From positions 1-64,000 of the forward strand of contig JAJCZC010000026.1 in NCBI GenBank assembly GCA_029262575.1: a stretch of 64,000 bases of DNA, written 5' to 3'. The stretch comes from Candidatus Babelota bacterium. GTDB lineage: Bacteria > Babelota > Babeliae > Babelales > Vermiphilaceae. Shown here piece by piece: positions 55,661 to 64,000 of this stretch. The position numbers were made by a program, and so were the translations under genes. Below the pieces are notes generated by a model that was given only the letters and a program-made list of their open reading frames with translations, ran no database searches and was not told the origin of the DNA. Each line of letters starts with the position of its first letter. The stretch's first letter is position 1.

Positions 55661-57172
55661 ATGCATAGAACAAATCTTTTGTTTTACACCTTATTAAACT
55701 GTCTCCATCTTGTCGTTTATCCTCAAACAGAACAACAACTTATCAACATTAGCTCACCACGCGATGTTGATTATCACTTTTTTAATGATCCATATTTAAT
55801 TGAACAATATGCAGAACAACCACTCCATGACTTAACTAAAGTTGGCATGTCTTCCGATGGCCTTGCTCCAGATGCTGCAACGCCTATTGTTGATATAACT
55901 GAGAGCGATGAAGTTGATTTTAGTTTTTTCAATGATCCCTATGCATTCGAAAAATTCAGAACTGATCTTCCCATAAAAGCAAAATTTTCAGGATATGTGC
56001 ATCATGCTTCTTGGTTTGATAGTCGTCAAGGTGAACAACGTGGTGCAGGCTACGTTTATTTTTTCCCAAAAGCGCCACTTTTTGATCCCGATTGCCGTGA
56101 CGTGAATGCGCAAGGTGCAGCTAATATGACGGTACTCGAAACACGAATGCGTGCAGAGTTTTTTGGCCCCGAAATTTTAGATGCCAAAACATTCGCCTAT
56201 ATCGAATCGGACTTCTTTGGCTTTGACGACCTGATTGATCTTCCTGGAAATTCTGTGGTCACCAGAATGCGATTACGTAATGCGTTTGTGCAAATGACGT
56301 GGCCACACACCAAACTTTTGTTTGGCCAATTTTATCATCCAATGTTTGTGATCAAAACCTTTCCATTTAATGTTTCACTTGAAGCTGGTGCACCCATTTC
56401 ACCTTTTGCGCGAAATCCGCAAGTTCGCTTGGTGCATTATCACGAACATTACGAATTTTTATTTGCAGCAGTAGCACAATTGCAATTTCAAAGTCTTGGC
56501 CCTATAGGCTTAAGTTCCACCTATTTGCGCAATGCACGTTTGCCCATTTTAGTTGCCCGCGCCGCTTATGAAAAAAAGCATTTTTATGGTGGCATTGGCG
56601 CAACGTTTCAACGCCTGAAACCACGCATTGAATCAAATAAAGGTTTTGCAGTTAACGAATCAATTGATAGTGTGCAAGCCACTGCATTTTCCACCATCAA
56701 ATTTGAACCTTTAGAAATTCGTCATCAAGTCACCTATGCACAAAATGCAAACGATCTTTTGATGATTGGCGGTTTTGCTGTCAGCAGCATTGAATCAACC
56801 ACCGATAAACGGCGCTACACCAATTTGAACACACTTAGTTATTGGATGGATATTAATATTAACAGACGATTTGAACCAGGATTGTTCATCGGCATACTCA
56901 AGAACTTGGGATCGCATCGAAACATTATTCAATGCATACCCAACCTACAAACAGGGCAAGAAGAACAAACCATCTACACCTTTGGCGAAGGCATCGACAC
57001 ATTATTTAAAGTGTCTCCACGTATTCGCGTGCACATTTTGCCCATCGATTTTGCCGCCGAAGTTGCCTATACGCGAGCAACTTATGGCTGTATTAATGAT
57101 CGTGGAAAGGTAAAGAACACCTGCCCCGTAGCAAACACCCGATTAATATTTGCTGCATATTATTATTTTTAA
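55661..57172 (+). CDS. Barrel protein 4 with duplicated FNDPY extension
   Basis: A 503-residue paralogue. Signal peptide, FNDPY motifs at about 44 and 89, then the barrel with SWFDSRQ, DCRDVNAQGAANMT and FGPEILDAKTFAYIESDFFG, ending AAYYYF. An insertion of several residues (FDDLIDLPGNS region) follows the DFFG motif and is absent from paralogues 2 and 3, consistent with a variable surface loop. The gap to barrel 3 is 12 bp. Confidence 0.8.
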   Translation: MHRTNLLFYTLLNCLHLVVYPQTEQQLINISSPRDVDYHFFNDPYLIEQYAEQPLHDLTKVGMSSDGLAPDAATPIVDITESDEVDFSFFNDPYAFEKFRTDLPIKAKFSGYVHHASWFDSRQGEQRGAGYVYFFPKAPLFDPDCRDVNAQGAANMTVLETRMRAEFFGPEILDAKTFAYIESDFFGFDDLIDLPGNSVVTRMRLRNAFVQMTWPHTKLLFGQFYHPMFVIKTFPFNVSLEAGAPISPFARNPQVRLVHYHEHYEFLFAAVAQLQFQSLGPIGLSSTYLRNARLPILVARAAYEKKHFYGGIGATFQRLKPRIESNKGFAVNESIDSVQATAFSTIKFEPLEIRHQVTYAQNANDLLMIGGFAVSSIESTTDKRRYTNLNTLSYWMDININRRFEPGLFIGILKNLGSHRNIIQCIPNLQTGQEEQTIYTFGEGIDTLFKVSPRIRVHILPIDFAAEVAYTRATYGCINDRGKVKNTCPVANTRLIFAAYYYF

Positions 57173-57252
57173 CAAATACATACAACTTGATCGCATATCA
57201 TTTGCTTGATAGACTATTTAACATCAATTACTATTTATTTAGAGGAAATAAT

Positions 57253-58302
57253 GTGCAAAAAAAAATTCTACTTTCATTCGTAATTGTTTTTTGTCTAAAT
57301 ATTGGAAACAATATTAGAGCAAGCAGCTCTAACGATAACAATTACTTGGGTTTTCTTCACCCGATTACACGGAAATTCTGCAAGAAGAATCCATCTAATG
57401 ATGTTTGCAAAAGCCTTGGACGCTTTTTATCGTCAATTGAATGTTCAACATCTGATAAATCTGAATCTACTAGATACAAAGACCGCAGCTATCTCTCAGA
57501 AGAGATTGCAGACCTGTTTAACAGACACATTCCTCAAGCACAACCACCTGAAACAATTGTTGATTGTATCAACTACACCCTCAATAAAGTTGAAATTAAA
57601 AGAAGCAGCGAATCTGACTACACCAAATTAATGCCAAAAATTCTACAAACAGAAATCAGTTCTAATCAAGAACATACTAGTACACAAAAACTTATGGAAC
57701 TATTTTATTGTTTAAATATATTTCGTGGCCCAGAGCCCACTGAAGGTCAAAAAAGATTTTGTAATTCTTCATATTTTGGCTACCATATTAAGTTAAAAAA
57801 ACACACCAAAGCTCTATTAGAAGGTGGGCACTCAAAAGAAGCTATTGAGCAATGTAATCAAGAGAATATAGAAATATTAGATCAAAGTTGGAAAGCTGCT
57901 GACATCAATCAGAAATGGCAGAAACCCACCTTGCAAAGAACACCAAATCGATCTTATCGAGACCATATTCCATGTTGGCTAAACCCTAACGAAACAAGCA
58001 CGAATCCAGATGATCCTAAATTTCACAAAAGGATACTAACAGAATATTTCTACTGCACTCAAGTAAGAAACTCAAGGTCCACAGATGTAGAACGATCTTA
58101 TTGTTTTTTCCGTCACTATTGGAGCCATTCCCAAGACTATCGCCTAGATTATGATTATAAAACGGATATGCCAAACTGGCGGAAGACAACCCAACATATT
58201 CGTAAGGCTTTCCCTAAAGAAAAGCCTGAAGTTCTAGCTCGCCTTATAGATGAATACTTAGAAGGAATCAAAAAAGCAATTAAGGCTACACGAAATCAAT
58301 AA
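57253..58302 (+). CDS. Exported Cys-containing protein of unknown function
   Basis: GTG 57253 is the likely start because GAGG lies seven bases upstream; it begins MQKKILLSFVIVFCLNIGNNIRA, a signal peptide. The 349-residue mature protein is polar and helical with ten or so cysteines in recurring contexts (FYCLNIFRGPEPTEGQKRFC and FYCTQVRNSRSTDVERSYC, each ending at a Cys), i.e. a duplicated module in which YFxCxxxRxxxxTxxxxxxC recurs. No family recognised. It follows the barrel operon and could be part of it. Confidence 0.7.
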   Translation: MQKKILLSFVIVFCLNIGNNIRASSSNDNNYLGFLHPITRKFCKKNPSNDVCKSLGRFLSSIECSTSDKSESTRYKDRSYLSEEIADLFNRHIPQAQPPETIVDCINYTLNKVEIKRSSESDYTKLMPKILQTEISSNQEHTSTQKLMELFYCLNIFRGPEPTEGQKRFCNSSYFGYHIKLKKHTKALLEGGHSKEAIEQCNQENIEILDQSWKAADINQKWQKPTLQRTPNRSYRDHIPCWLNPNETSTNPDDPKFHKRILTEYFYCTQVRNSRSTDVERSYCFFRHYWSHSQDYRLDYDYKTDMPNWRKTTQHIRKAFPKEKPEVLARLIDEYLEGIKKAIKATRNQ

Positions 58303-58320
58303 AAAAGCGTGACTTTCGAT

Positions 58321-58354
58321 TTCTCCTTGTGTTATAACCAAAGCACAAGGAGAA
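58321..58354 (+). promoter_or_regulatory. Hairpin sequestering the ribosome site of a small ORF
   Basis: TTCTCCTTGTG (58321-58331) pairs perfectly with CACAAGGAGAA (58344-58354) over a 12-base loop. The right arm contains the AAGGAG of the small ORF starting at 58358, so the mRNA hairpin would hide the ribosome site. No T-tract follows, so it is not a typical terminator. Confidence 0.65.
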
Positions 58355-58357
58355 TTA

Positions 58358-58525
58358 ATGATCAAAATCAAACATTGCATACTTATTTTCACTCTAAGTT
58401 TTGCAATAGATATAAAAACCGCCAAACCTAATCTTGAAGTAACTCATCACACAACAACTCAACATTCCGTTTTTGTCTCTGGCTCCGTCAAGTTGATACT
58501 ATTGAAATATGTGATCATAAAATAG
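58358..58525 (+). CDS. Small exported-peptide candidate
   Basis: ATG 58358 has an ideal AAGGAG site and opens a 55-codon frame with a signal-like start (MIKIKHCILIFTLSFAIDIKTA) and a short polar mature part with HSVFVSGSVKL. It may be a real secreted peptide or the 5' remnant of a longer gene. The ribosome site lies in a hairpin arm. Confidence 0.45.
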   Translation: MIKIKHCILIFTLSFAIDIKTAKPNLEVTHHTTTQHSVFVSGSVKLILLKYVIIK

Positions 58526-58549
58526 TAATATCTTAAAAAAGGAATCCTT

Positions 58550-58966
58550 ATGCTACTTCTTAATCAGCCAGACACAATTCACTTTTTAACCTGTACGCTT
58601 CTATGCTTTATTTATTTTGTTGTTAACACTTTGTTACAATTTCAACTTATTGATAAAAAGATTTTTGAAAACAGGTCACAACTACTATTGATGAATGGAT
58701 ATGCATTATTGATGTCCACCCCATTGATGCCATTTTTTTATCGTGAGTTTGCAGTTGCTGATTATCCAACTATCATCATATCGTTATTTGCATTATCAAA
58801 CCTAATATGGCAATTGATCTATACTAATTTTCACCTACAAAAAGATATATCAAATATTATCATAGCACTTTCTTTGACCAACCTAGGTGCATGGATCGTC
58901 ATATATTTCCTTAACTATCGATTTTACGCATTATTTTTAAAGTATTTAAATCAATATAATTTTTAA
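58550..58966 (+). CDS. Four-helix membrane protein, unknown
   Basis: A 138-residue protein with four hydrophobic segments (about 12-30, 48-62, 72-92, 102-122). An AAAAAGGA ribosome site is present. No family recognised. It precedes the MauE-like pair and may belong to the same transcript. Confidence 0.65.
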   Translation: MLLLNQPDTIHFLTCTLLCFIYFVVNTLLQFQLIDKKIFENRSQLLLMNGYALLMSTPLMPFFYREFAVADYPTIIISLFALSNLIWQLIYTNFHLQKDISNIIIALSLTNLGAWIVIYFLNYRFYALFLKYLNQYNF

Positions 58967-59002
58967 CGACAATACCCTCACACAAAAGTATTATTTTAGC
59001 AG

Positions 59003-59503
59003 ATGAACAAAATGAAATATGGAATCAAATCACATAAAGCTATTATACTTATTTTTAGCATAATAACTTTATTCACTATACTACGCCAATGGCAATATGG
59101 TGAATGGTATGGCATGCGAGCAATGAGCGACTTCATGGGCAGCTTTTTCTTAATTTTTGGAATATTCAAAATAACGGATCTGTCCGGTTTTGTAATTGCC
59201 TATAAAAAGTATAATCTTGTTGCACATTATATTACAGCCTATGCCTATGCTTTTCCATTCATACAAATTGGACTGGGCGTAGCTTACCTTCTTCACATCT
59301 TTCCTTTGTTGTCAAACATTATTAATTTTATGATTATGTCTCTCGGCTTTATCAGCGTATTAATAAAGCTCATCCAAAAAGAAGTTGTTCCCTGTGCATG
59401 TTTAGGAACTCTTTTTAAACATCCCCTTTCATTAGTTTCATTACTAGAAAATGCGCTTATGGTTGCGATGTCTCTTTCTATGGTTTTATATCATTATGAA
59501 TGA
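59003..59503 (+). CDS. MauE/DoxX-like redox-associated membrane protein 1
   Basis: A 166-residue protein with four membrane helices, FFLIFGIFKITDLSGFVIAY in the first helices and the conserved Cys pair CACLGTLF in the loop before the last helix. This is the MauE pattern, linked with disulfide or thiol handling of periplasmic proteins. It is a paralogue of the next gene and lies in a copper-handling neighbourhood. Start may be ATG 59003 or 59012. Confidence 0.75.
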   Translation: MNKMKYGIKSHKAIILIFSIITLFTILRQWQYGEWYGMRAMSDFMGSFFLIFGIFKITDLSGFVIAYKKYNLVAHYITAYAYAFPFIQIGLGVAYLLHIFPLLSNIINFMIMSLGFISVLIKLIQKEVVPCACLGTLFKHPLSLVSLLENALMVAMSLSMVLYHYE

Positions 59504-59585
59504 GAAACAAGAAGTGAATCACACCATTGAATTTCGTGACTTCTGTTACACAATTTGAAAAATTTAATATAAAAAGGAACGAATA

Positions 59586-60089
59586 ATGAATAATGAACAA
59601 AGCACAAATGGCTACTCACTGAAAGATTTCCTCCCTCTCATTGCTATCTTTAGCATCATCGCACTGATCACGCTCAGTCATCAACTCTATTATGGCTGGA
59701 ATATAAAAGATTGCATGAGAATCATAATGGCCGCATTTTTTTTAATTTTTGGTTTTTTTAAAATTATAAATCTTTCTGGATTTGCAAAGGCCTACAGTAT
59801 GTATGACCTTATTGCCAAACGAGTTTATTGGTATGGTTATGTGTATCCGTTTTTGGAAATTTTTTTGGGAATAGCATATATACTACAATGGAAACCAATT
59901 GAAACGAATATTTTCACCTTAATTCTCATGCTTATTAGCGCAGCTGGAGTATTTAATGAACTAAGACAAGGCAAACAAGTTACTTGTGCTTGTTTAGGTG
60001 CACTATTTGTAATCCCAATGACTTATGTAACTTTAGCCGAAGATTTAATCATGGCCATAATGTCTCTTGCAATGTTGATTGTGGCGTGA
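59586..60089 (+). CDS. MauE/DoxX-like redox-associated membrane protein 2
   Basis: A 167-residue paralogue of the previous gene: FFLIFGFFKIINLSGFAKAY in the first helices and CACLGALF with the same Cys pair. Four helices. AAAAAGGA ribosome site. Tandem duplicates with an invariant CxC suggest redox-active partners. It converges with the Cys-rich gene, separated by a strong terminator. Confidence 0.75.
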   Translation: MNNEQSTNGYSLKDFLPLIAIFSIIALITLSHQLYYGWNIKDCMRIIMAAFFLIFGFFKIINLSGFAKAYSMYDLIAKRVYWYGYVYPFLEIFLGIAYILQWKPIETNIFTLILMLISAAGVFNELRQGKQVTCACLGALFVIPMTYVTLAEDLIMAIMSLAMLIVA

Positions 60090-60131
60090 GTTATTACACA
60101 CTTCCTATAAAATATTCGATTTAGATAAAAC

Positions 60132-60173
60132 TATAAAAGAGTCAATTCAAATTAATGGATTGACTCTTTTATA
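60132..60173. terminator. Bidirectional terminator
   Basis: The 15-bp perfect stem 60132-60146 with 60159-60173 (tataaaagagtcaat type) has a 12-base loop and T-runs on both strands between converging genes. Confidence 0.85.
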
Positions 60174-60197
60174 ACAGTATTAAAACTCAAAAATTTA

Positions 60198-60590
60198 CTA
60201 GCAACACGTTCTTGCAATACAAGCTTCACACGCTTCGATACATTTTTTGCACGCGTCTATGCAATTTTGACAGGATTTAGCACAGCCTGGTCCGCAATCT
60301 GCACATTGCTTACAACAATCCTTACACGCTTCGATACATTTTTTGCATTCATCAATGCATTTTTGGCAAGCCGCTTTACAAGATTCATCATTACAGCTTT
60401 TTAGGTGATCCTCACAAGCCTTTATACATTTTAAACACGCGGCGACACAATCATTGCAACTCTTAATGCAATCATCACACTCAGACCTATAATCTTTTCC
60501 CGCGTCCATGCAAGAAATACACTTTTTGCAAACAACAATACATTTGTTACAAGCAGCAATGCAATCTTTACAAACTTGTTCGTGACTCAT
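60198..60590 (-). CDS. Cys-rich four-helix-bundle copper-storage-like protein
   Basis: ATG 60590 is preceded by GAGGA at seven bases. The 130-residue protein has 34 cysteines in repeated CxxCxxxC spacing (CNKCIVVCKKC, CQKCIDECKKC), a pattern placing cysteines inside helices. It matches the DUF326/Csp copper-storage type, in which a four-helix bundle fills with Cu(I). No signal peptide, so cytosolic storage is expected. Its neighbour, a multicopper oxidase, supports copper over zinc. Confidence 0.88.
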   Translation of the reverse strand: MSHEQVCKDCIAACNKCIVVCKKCISCMDAGKDYRSECDDCIKSCNDCVAACLKCIKACEDHLKSCNDESCKAACQKCIDECKKCIEACKDCCKQCADCGPGCAKSCQNCIDACKKCIEACEACIARTCC

Positions 60591-60782
60591 AGACACATCC
60601 TCTTTTTATAAAAAAATTAATCATGCTCTCAGAAGTAACAACTAAAGATCTAAATGTCAACGTTATCATTTGCCCTTATTGACCTGAAGTAACCACTTGC
60701 CCCTAATTCAAAAAAAGATTATATCAATCGCTTTACAACAAATAAGAGACCATGCTACAACGAAAAACAAGGAGATATAAAT

Positions 60783-62036
60783 ATGAACAACAATATAAAA
60801 ATAATGTTTGTGTTACCGATTTTTGGGATATCCATATTGGCATCCAATTCCGTCGAACAGCCCGTCTCCATTCCTAACGTCGCCGGGCACCTGACAACAA
60901 CTAAACACCCCTCAACCAAACCGGTTGAAAACAAAAACACGCACATGCATGCATCAAAATTTACTAAAGAATGGATAAACCCAAAAATTAAACTATCACC
61001 ACCCCCGCCATTAATGGGCAAGCAGATGGGACACATAAACACTATTGGCATTCCATCCCTTGGCTACACAATGGATGGCAATGTTAAAGTGTTTCACCTA
61101 ATTGCACAACCGGTTGAAAAGCAAATGACCGATGGCGCTGCCACACCCAGTTGGCAACACCTAATTTCCAAAAAAAACCTTGAAGGTTTTAAAATGCATC
61201 ATCACAATGTTAAAAAAAATATCAAAGGCTGGGGATACAATGGTTCTATTCCGGGCCCCACGATTGAATGCACTGAAGGTGATCGCATACGCATTGTGGT
61301 GAAAAATGAACTTCCTGAACCAACATCTGTGCATTGGCACGGTATCTTATTGCCTAACGATCAAGATGGCGCAGCGCCAATTACACAAAAACCAATATTT
61401 CCGGGCGAAACATTCACCTATGAATTTACGCTTTATCAATCAGGCACCTATATGTATCATCCTGGGTTTAATATCATGAAACAAGATCAAATGGGTTTGG
61501 CCGGCATGCTTGTGATCCATCCAAAAGTGCCCGAACGTCACATTGATCGAGATTATGCAATCATGCTCCAATCATTTGCGATGCCTGCAGGAAACGACTA
61601 TATCAACATTGCCACAATGGATTTTAATCGCTTCACTTTTAACGGACACACAGCACCACTCATTCCACACATGTTTGCAAAACAAGGCGAAAGAGTGCGC
61701 ATACGTTTGGCAAACATGAGCATGGATAGTCACCCGATCCATATTCACGGATTTGTGTGGCAAGAGGTTGGCACCGAAGGTGGGCCAATACCACTTTCTG
61801 CACGTAGAAAAGGCGCAACTATAAATGTACCGCCCGGCACAACACGTGATGTTGAATTTATTGCATGGAATCCTGGTTTATGGCGTTTTCATTGCCACAA
61901 AATTCATCATGTTGTCAATGCGCATGTTGATGTTCCGATGGGACTCATGGCACATGGCGGTATGTTCACCATGTTTTATGTTGAACCAAAAGATCCCAAA
62001 GCTCCTTGGCAGCCTCCAACTCCGGAGGAAAGCTAA
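60783..62036 (+). CDS. Multicopper oxidase with an altered type 3 site
   Basis: The 417-residue protein has a signal peptide (1-20), a His/Met-containing linker and a two-domain cupredoxin enzyme. Copper motifs seen: HWHG, HPIHIHGF and FHCHKIHH with a downstream Met-rich MGLMAHGGM. The usual second motif (HSH or HPH) is MYHPGFN here, with Gly for the final His. It may oxidise Cu(I) in the periplasm as CueO or CopA do. The ribosome site is AAGGAG. The efflux gene starts directly after its stop. Confidence 0.87.
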   Translation: MNNNIKIMFVLPIFGISILASNSVEQPVSIPNVAGHLTTTKHPSTKPVENKNTHMHASKFTKEWINPKIKLSPPPPLMGKQMGHINTIGIPSLGYTMDGNVKVFHLIAQPVEKQMTDGAATPSWQHLISKKNLEGFKMHHHNVKKNIKGWGYNGSIPGPTIECTEGDRIRIVVKNELPEPTSVHWHGILLPNDQDGAAPITQKPIFPGETFTYEFTLYQSGTYMYHPGFNIMKQDQMGLAGMLVIHPKVPERHIDRDYAIMLQSFAMPAGNDYINIATMDFNRFTFNGHTAPLIPHMFAKQGERVRIRLANMSMDSHPIHIHGFVWQEVGTEGGPIPLSARRKGATINVPPGTTRDVEFIAWNPGLWRFHCHKIHHVVNAHVDVPMGLMAHGGMFTMFYVEPKDPKAPWQPPTPEES

Positions 62037-63410
62037 ATGTTATTGCTTTGCTCAATGATGCTCTTATGCTTATTATCCGGCTGCGGCCAACCAAAAAAAC
62101 AGTTCAGCACTGAACATTCATTTAACAAAGTAAAAAACACAACACGCAAAAACCTTGCATCACAGACCAGCTTAGAAGAAAAACCATATTGTACTTTAAT
62201 GGCGATCGATACTATTCAAGTCAAAGAACTTTCGTTACAAGATGCGATATCTTTAGCACTCAAAAACAATCCTGGTCTGCAAGCACAATTTAAAGAACTT
62301 GGTATTGCGCAAGCTGATTTAGTGCAAGCCGGCCTATTCACTAACCCTGACATTTCAGCATTGTTCCGCATACCTCACAACACAGAAGATGATATGAATA
62401 TCGAGATTGATGCACCGCTCATAAACATTGCAGATATGTGGCGCGTACCCCGCTCTAAACAAGTTGCTGAAGATCATCTAGAAATTGCAACACAAGAAGT
62501 GCTCGAACATGTGCTTAATATATATGCACAAACAAAAGTGGCCTATTATAACGCCCTTTTTGCACAAGAAAGTTACGACCTTGTAATGAAGGCTATGCAA
62601 AAATCGCAAGAACTGCTCGATTGGATTGATTATCGCTATAGATTTGGCTATGAAACACAACTTGATATCGGGCTAACAACGATAAAACTGAAAAATTGGC
62701 AATCGGACAGCTTTATGTATCATGCAAAATTGCATAATGCATTCACGCAACTAACCAACTTGCTTGGCACCGAAATTAGCCCTGAACCATTCACCTTAAC
62801 TGACGATTTAGAACATGAAGAATATAACATTCCAACTATGGAACATTTAGAAACATCAGCCATGGCAAACCGCCCGGAAGTGCAAATGCAAAAAATGAAA
62901 GTGCAACGAGCTTACCACAACATTTCACTCCAACGCGCATTAGCATTGAGCGATGTTCGCGTTGGCATAAGTTATAAGCTCGATTTTGAAAAACAAAAAG
63001 GAACCGGCCCGAGCTTTGGCATGCAAATTCCATTTTTTGATTGGAATCAAGCGCAAATAAAACGTGCAAAAGTTGAAGCTGAAATGCAAGACAAACAGTT
63101 GCTGCAAACAAAGCGCAATGTGGTATCAGAAGTGCAAATGTACTATCGTTCATATATCGCTGGCCTTGAAGAAATTAGATTGCGCGATGAAGCACTCAAA
63201 ATCTATCAAGACACCATTGCATTCGCCGAGGAATATTCTGGCAAAATGATGTTCTCCAATAGCACAGTGCTGCAAACAACTATTGATTATATCCAAGAAC
63301 GCATCGCCTATATGGAAAAGCACTTTCAAGCACATCGCAACTTCACCATGCTCGAAAAGGCCATCGGCAAACAAATTTCACCATTCACCCTGAGCGATCA
63401 ACGAAATTGA
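62037..63410 (+). CDS. TolC-family outer-membrane efflux lipoprotein
   Basis: A 457-residue protein beginning with a lipobox (CLLSGCGQ). The body has two similar halves of outer-membrane efflux type: LSLQDAISLALKNNPGLQAQ near residue 60, LDIGLTTIKLKNW and ANRPEVQMQKMKVQ, ending with a TMLEKAIGKQI segment. It is expected to be the outer-membrane channel of a heavy-metal or copper efflux system, as in CusC. Its ATG immediately follows the oxidase stop, with GGAGG inside the oxidase gene; no pump or adaptor gene is in the window. Confidence 0.88.
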   Translation: MLLLCSMMLLCLLSGCGQPKKQFSTEHSFNKVKNTTRKNLASQTSLEEKPYCTLMAIDTIQVKELSLQDAISLALKNNPGLQAQFKELGIAQADLVQAGLFTNPDISALFRIPHNTEDDMNIEIDAPLINIADMWRVPRSKQVAEDHLEIATQEVLEHVLNIYAQTKVAYYNALFAQESYDLVMKAMQKSQELLDWIDYRYRFGYETQLDIGLTTIKLKNWQSDSFMYHAKLHNAFTQLTNLLGTEISPEPFTLTDDLEHEEYNIPTMEHLETSAMANRPEVQMQKMKVQRAYHNISLQRALALSDVRVGISYKLDFEKQKGTGPSFGMQIPFFDWNQAQIKRAKVEAEMQDKQLLQTKRNVVSEVQMYYRSYIAGLEEIRLRDEALKIYQDTIAFAEEYSGKMMFSNSTVLQTTIDYIQERIAYMEKHFQAHRNFTMLEKAIGKQISPFTLSDQRN

Positions 63411-63484
63411 GCTACCTCCTCTGCCATGTCAGTATAATTCCTATGGCAACGCCAGTTAGTTGACCAACGGTAAAACCCTATACT

Positions 63485-63535
63485 GCCGTGCTCGCCGAAG
63501 CTTCAGCGAAGGCTGGGAGCCTGTCGAAGGACACC
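63485..63535. repeat. Dispersed repeat copy
   Basis: CGCCGAAGCTTCAGCG is a near-palindrome, followed by AAGGCTGGGAGCCTGTCGAAGG, whose end matches the element family at 48602. It is GC-rich in an AT-rich gap. Confidence 0.55.
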
Positions 63536-63659
63536 ATTCATCGCGACTTGAATTACTAGCATAAACCTATATCCAACTTTCTAAATCAAGATGAAATGTC
63601 GACGATTAACTTCATAAGCTAAGAACATAACATGCCTCCCTTCCTTGTATCTCCTTGCA

Positions 63660-63687
63660 TTGATATTGTTCAGCGTTAAACTATTTA
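63660..63687 (+). promoter_or_regulatory. Predicted promoter of the right-edge gene
   Basis: TTGATA (63660-63665), 16-bp spacer and TATTTA (63682-63687) lie 34 bp before the ATG at 63722. Confidence 0.5.
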
Positions 63688-63721
63688 TATAGTAAATACA
63701 AAACATCAAAAGGAAATACAC

Positions 63722-64000
63722 ATGCAACTCAAAAGAATATTTTTATATGCTATAACTCTGTTGATCTTGAGCATAAATCAATATATACAATGCGCAAGCT
63801 CAAGCAAATCGGATACAGCATTGATTTCAAAAAAACAAGATCGAACAATCTCTCTTGAAAATTCTAAAATCTTAAATGCTCTACAAAAAAATAATGTCGT
63901 TACTATCGAATTTGAAGCTATCGCCTTACTTGATGAACTTTCATTGAAAATGAACCCCACAAAAATATCTAAATATATTGATTTGCTTTTGGTTCTCTCT
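63722..64000 (+). CDS. Exported protein of unknown function (runs off right edge)
   Basis: ATG 63722 follows AAAGGA and opens 93 codons to the edge without a stop. The product begins MQLKRIFLYAITLLILSI with a Cys-containing end of signal (YIQCASS), possibly a lipobox-like site. The remainder is helical and acidic/Leu-rich. The C terminus is outside the window; no family can be assigned. Confidence 0.7.
   Translation, partial: MQLKRIFLYAITLLILSINQYIQCASSSKSDTALISKKQDRTISLENSKILNALQKNNVVTIEFEAIALLDELSLKMNPTKISKYIDLLLVLS

Larger units (their letters stand above)
63411..63721. other. Intergenic region with repeat copy
   Basis: No gene is visible. It holds a GC-rich repeat copy near 63485-63535 and the promoter at 63660-63687. 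Confidence 0.6.

Overview
The window is about 64 kb of AT-rich bacterial sequence with dense coding, short intergenic gaps and very many exported proteins. It carries a Gram-negative envelope set (BamA, TolC-type lipoprotein, barrel proteins ending in aromatic residues), an ankyrin protein, a host-type deoxynucleoside kinase and several secreted proteins with eukaryote-like linear motifs. I infer a small-genome, host-associated lineage; the style resembles Candidatus Dependentiae (TM6), but no rRNA is present, so this is an inference from gene content.

Layout. 1-7.9 kb (mostly minus): a secreted protein with SH3-ligand-like repeats that runs off the left edge, a delta-60 propeller protein, a Cys-rich barrel candidate, a four-fold Cache protein and a Bax-inhibitor-1 homologue. 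8-11.5 kb: small secreted protein, tandem thioredoxins, a decayed nucleotidyltransferase-like gene, cysS. 11.6-18.2 kb: bamA, a 703-residue protein with phage-tail-like modules around a seven-repeat propeller, and an ankyrin protein. 18.2-25.8 kb: alpha/beta hydrolase, phytase-like lipoprotein, ftsL-ftsI, class I aldolase, and a UrtA-like binding protein overlapping a Cache membrane protein. 25.9-29.4 kb: two adjacent large helical exported proteins. 29.4-35.5 kb: groES-groEL, VOC protein, a protein with MIU-like (ubiquitin-binding) motifs, rpe, and a Lys/Ala/Glu-repeat protein. 35.8-38 kb: small exported proteins, a GIY-YIG nuclease gene bracketed by a dispersed repeat, and tRNA-Arg(TCT). 38-42.1 kb: a partial ATP synthase operon (c, b-type, b, delta, alpha) and a deoxynucleoside kinase. 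42.3-51 kb: barrel candidate, recD2, degenerate amidase plus GerMN-like protein, MepB-like protein, a repeat-filled gap and an S9-type hydrolase. 51-57.2 kb: four tandem paralogous barrel proteins. 57.2-63.4 kb: small membrane proteins and a copper-handling group (two MauE-like proteins, Cys-rich copper-storage-like protein, multicopper oxidase, TolC-type lipoprotein). A new gene runs off the right edge.

How the genes work together. Core functions are scattered among envelope and secreted genes. The copper group can be read as a unit: periplasmic oxidation of Cu(I), thiol-based storage and an outer-membrane exit channel. The candidate host-interaction set (PxxPxR repeats, MIU-like motifs, ankyrins, basic NLS-like stretch, propeller adhesin) is spread over many separate transcription units, several of which share a TTGACA-like, 16-bp-spaced promoter. 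The most unusual candidates are the GIY-YIG gene with its dispersed repeat, the orphan binding-protein/Cache pair, the MIU-like and SH3-ligand-like exported proteins, and the c subunit with a sodium-site signature.
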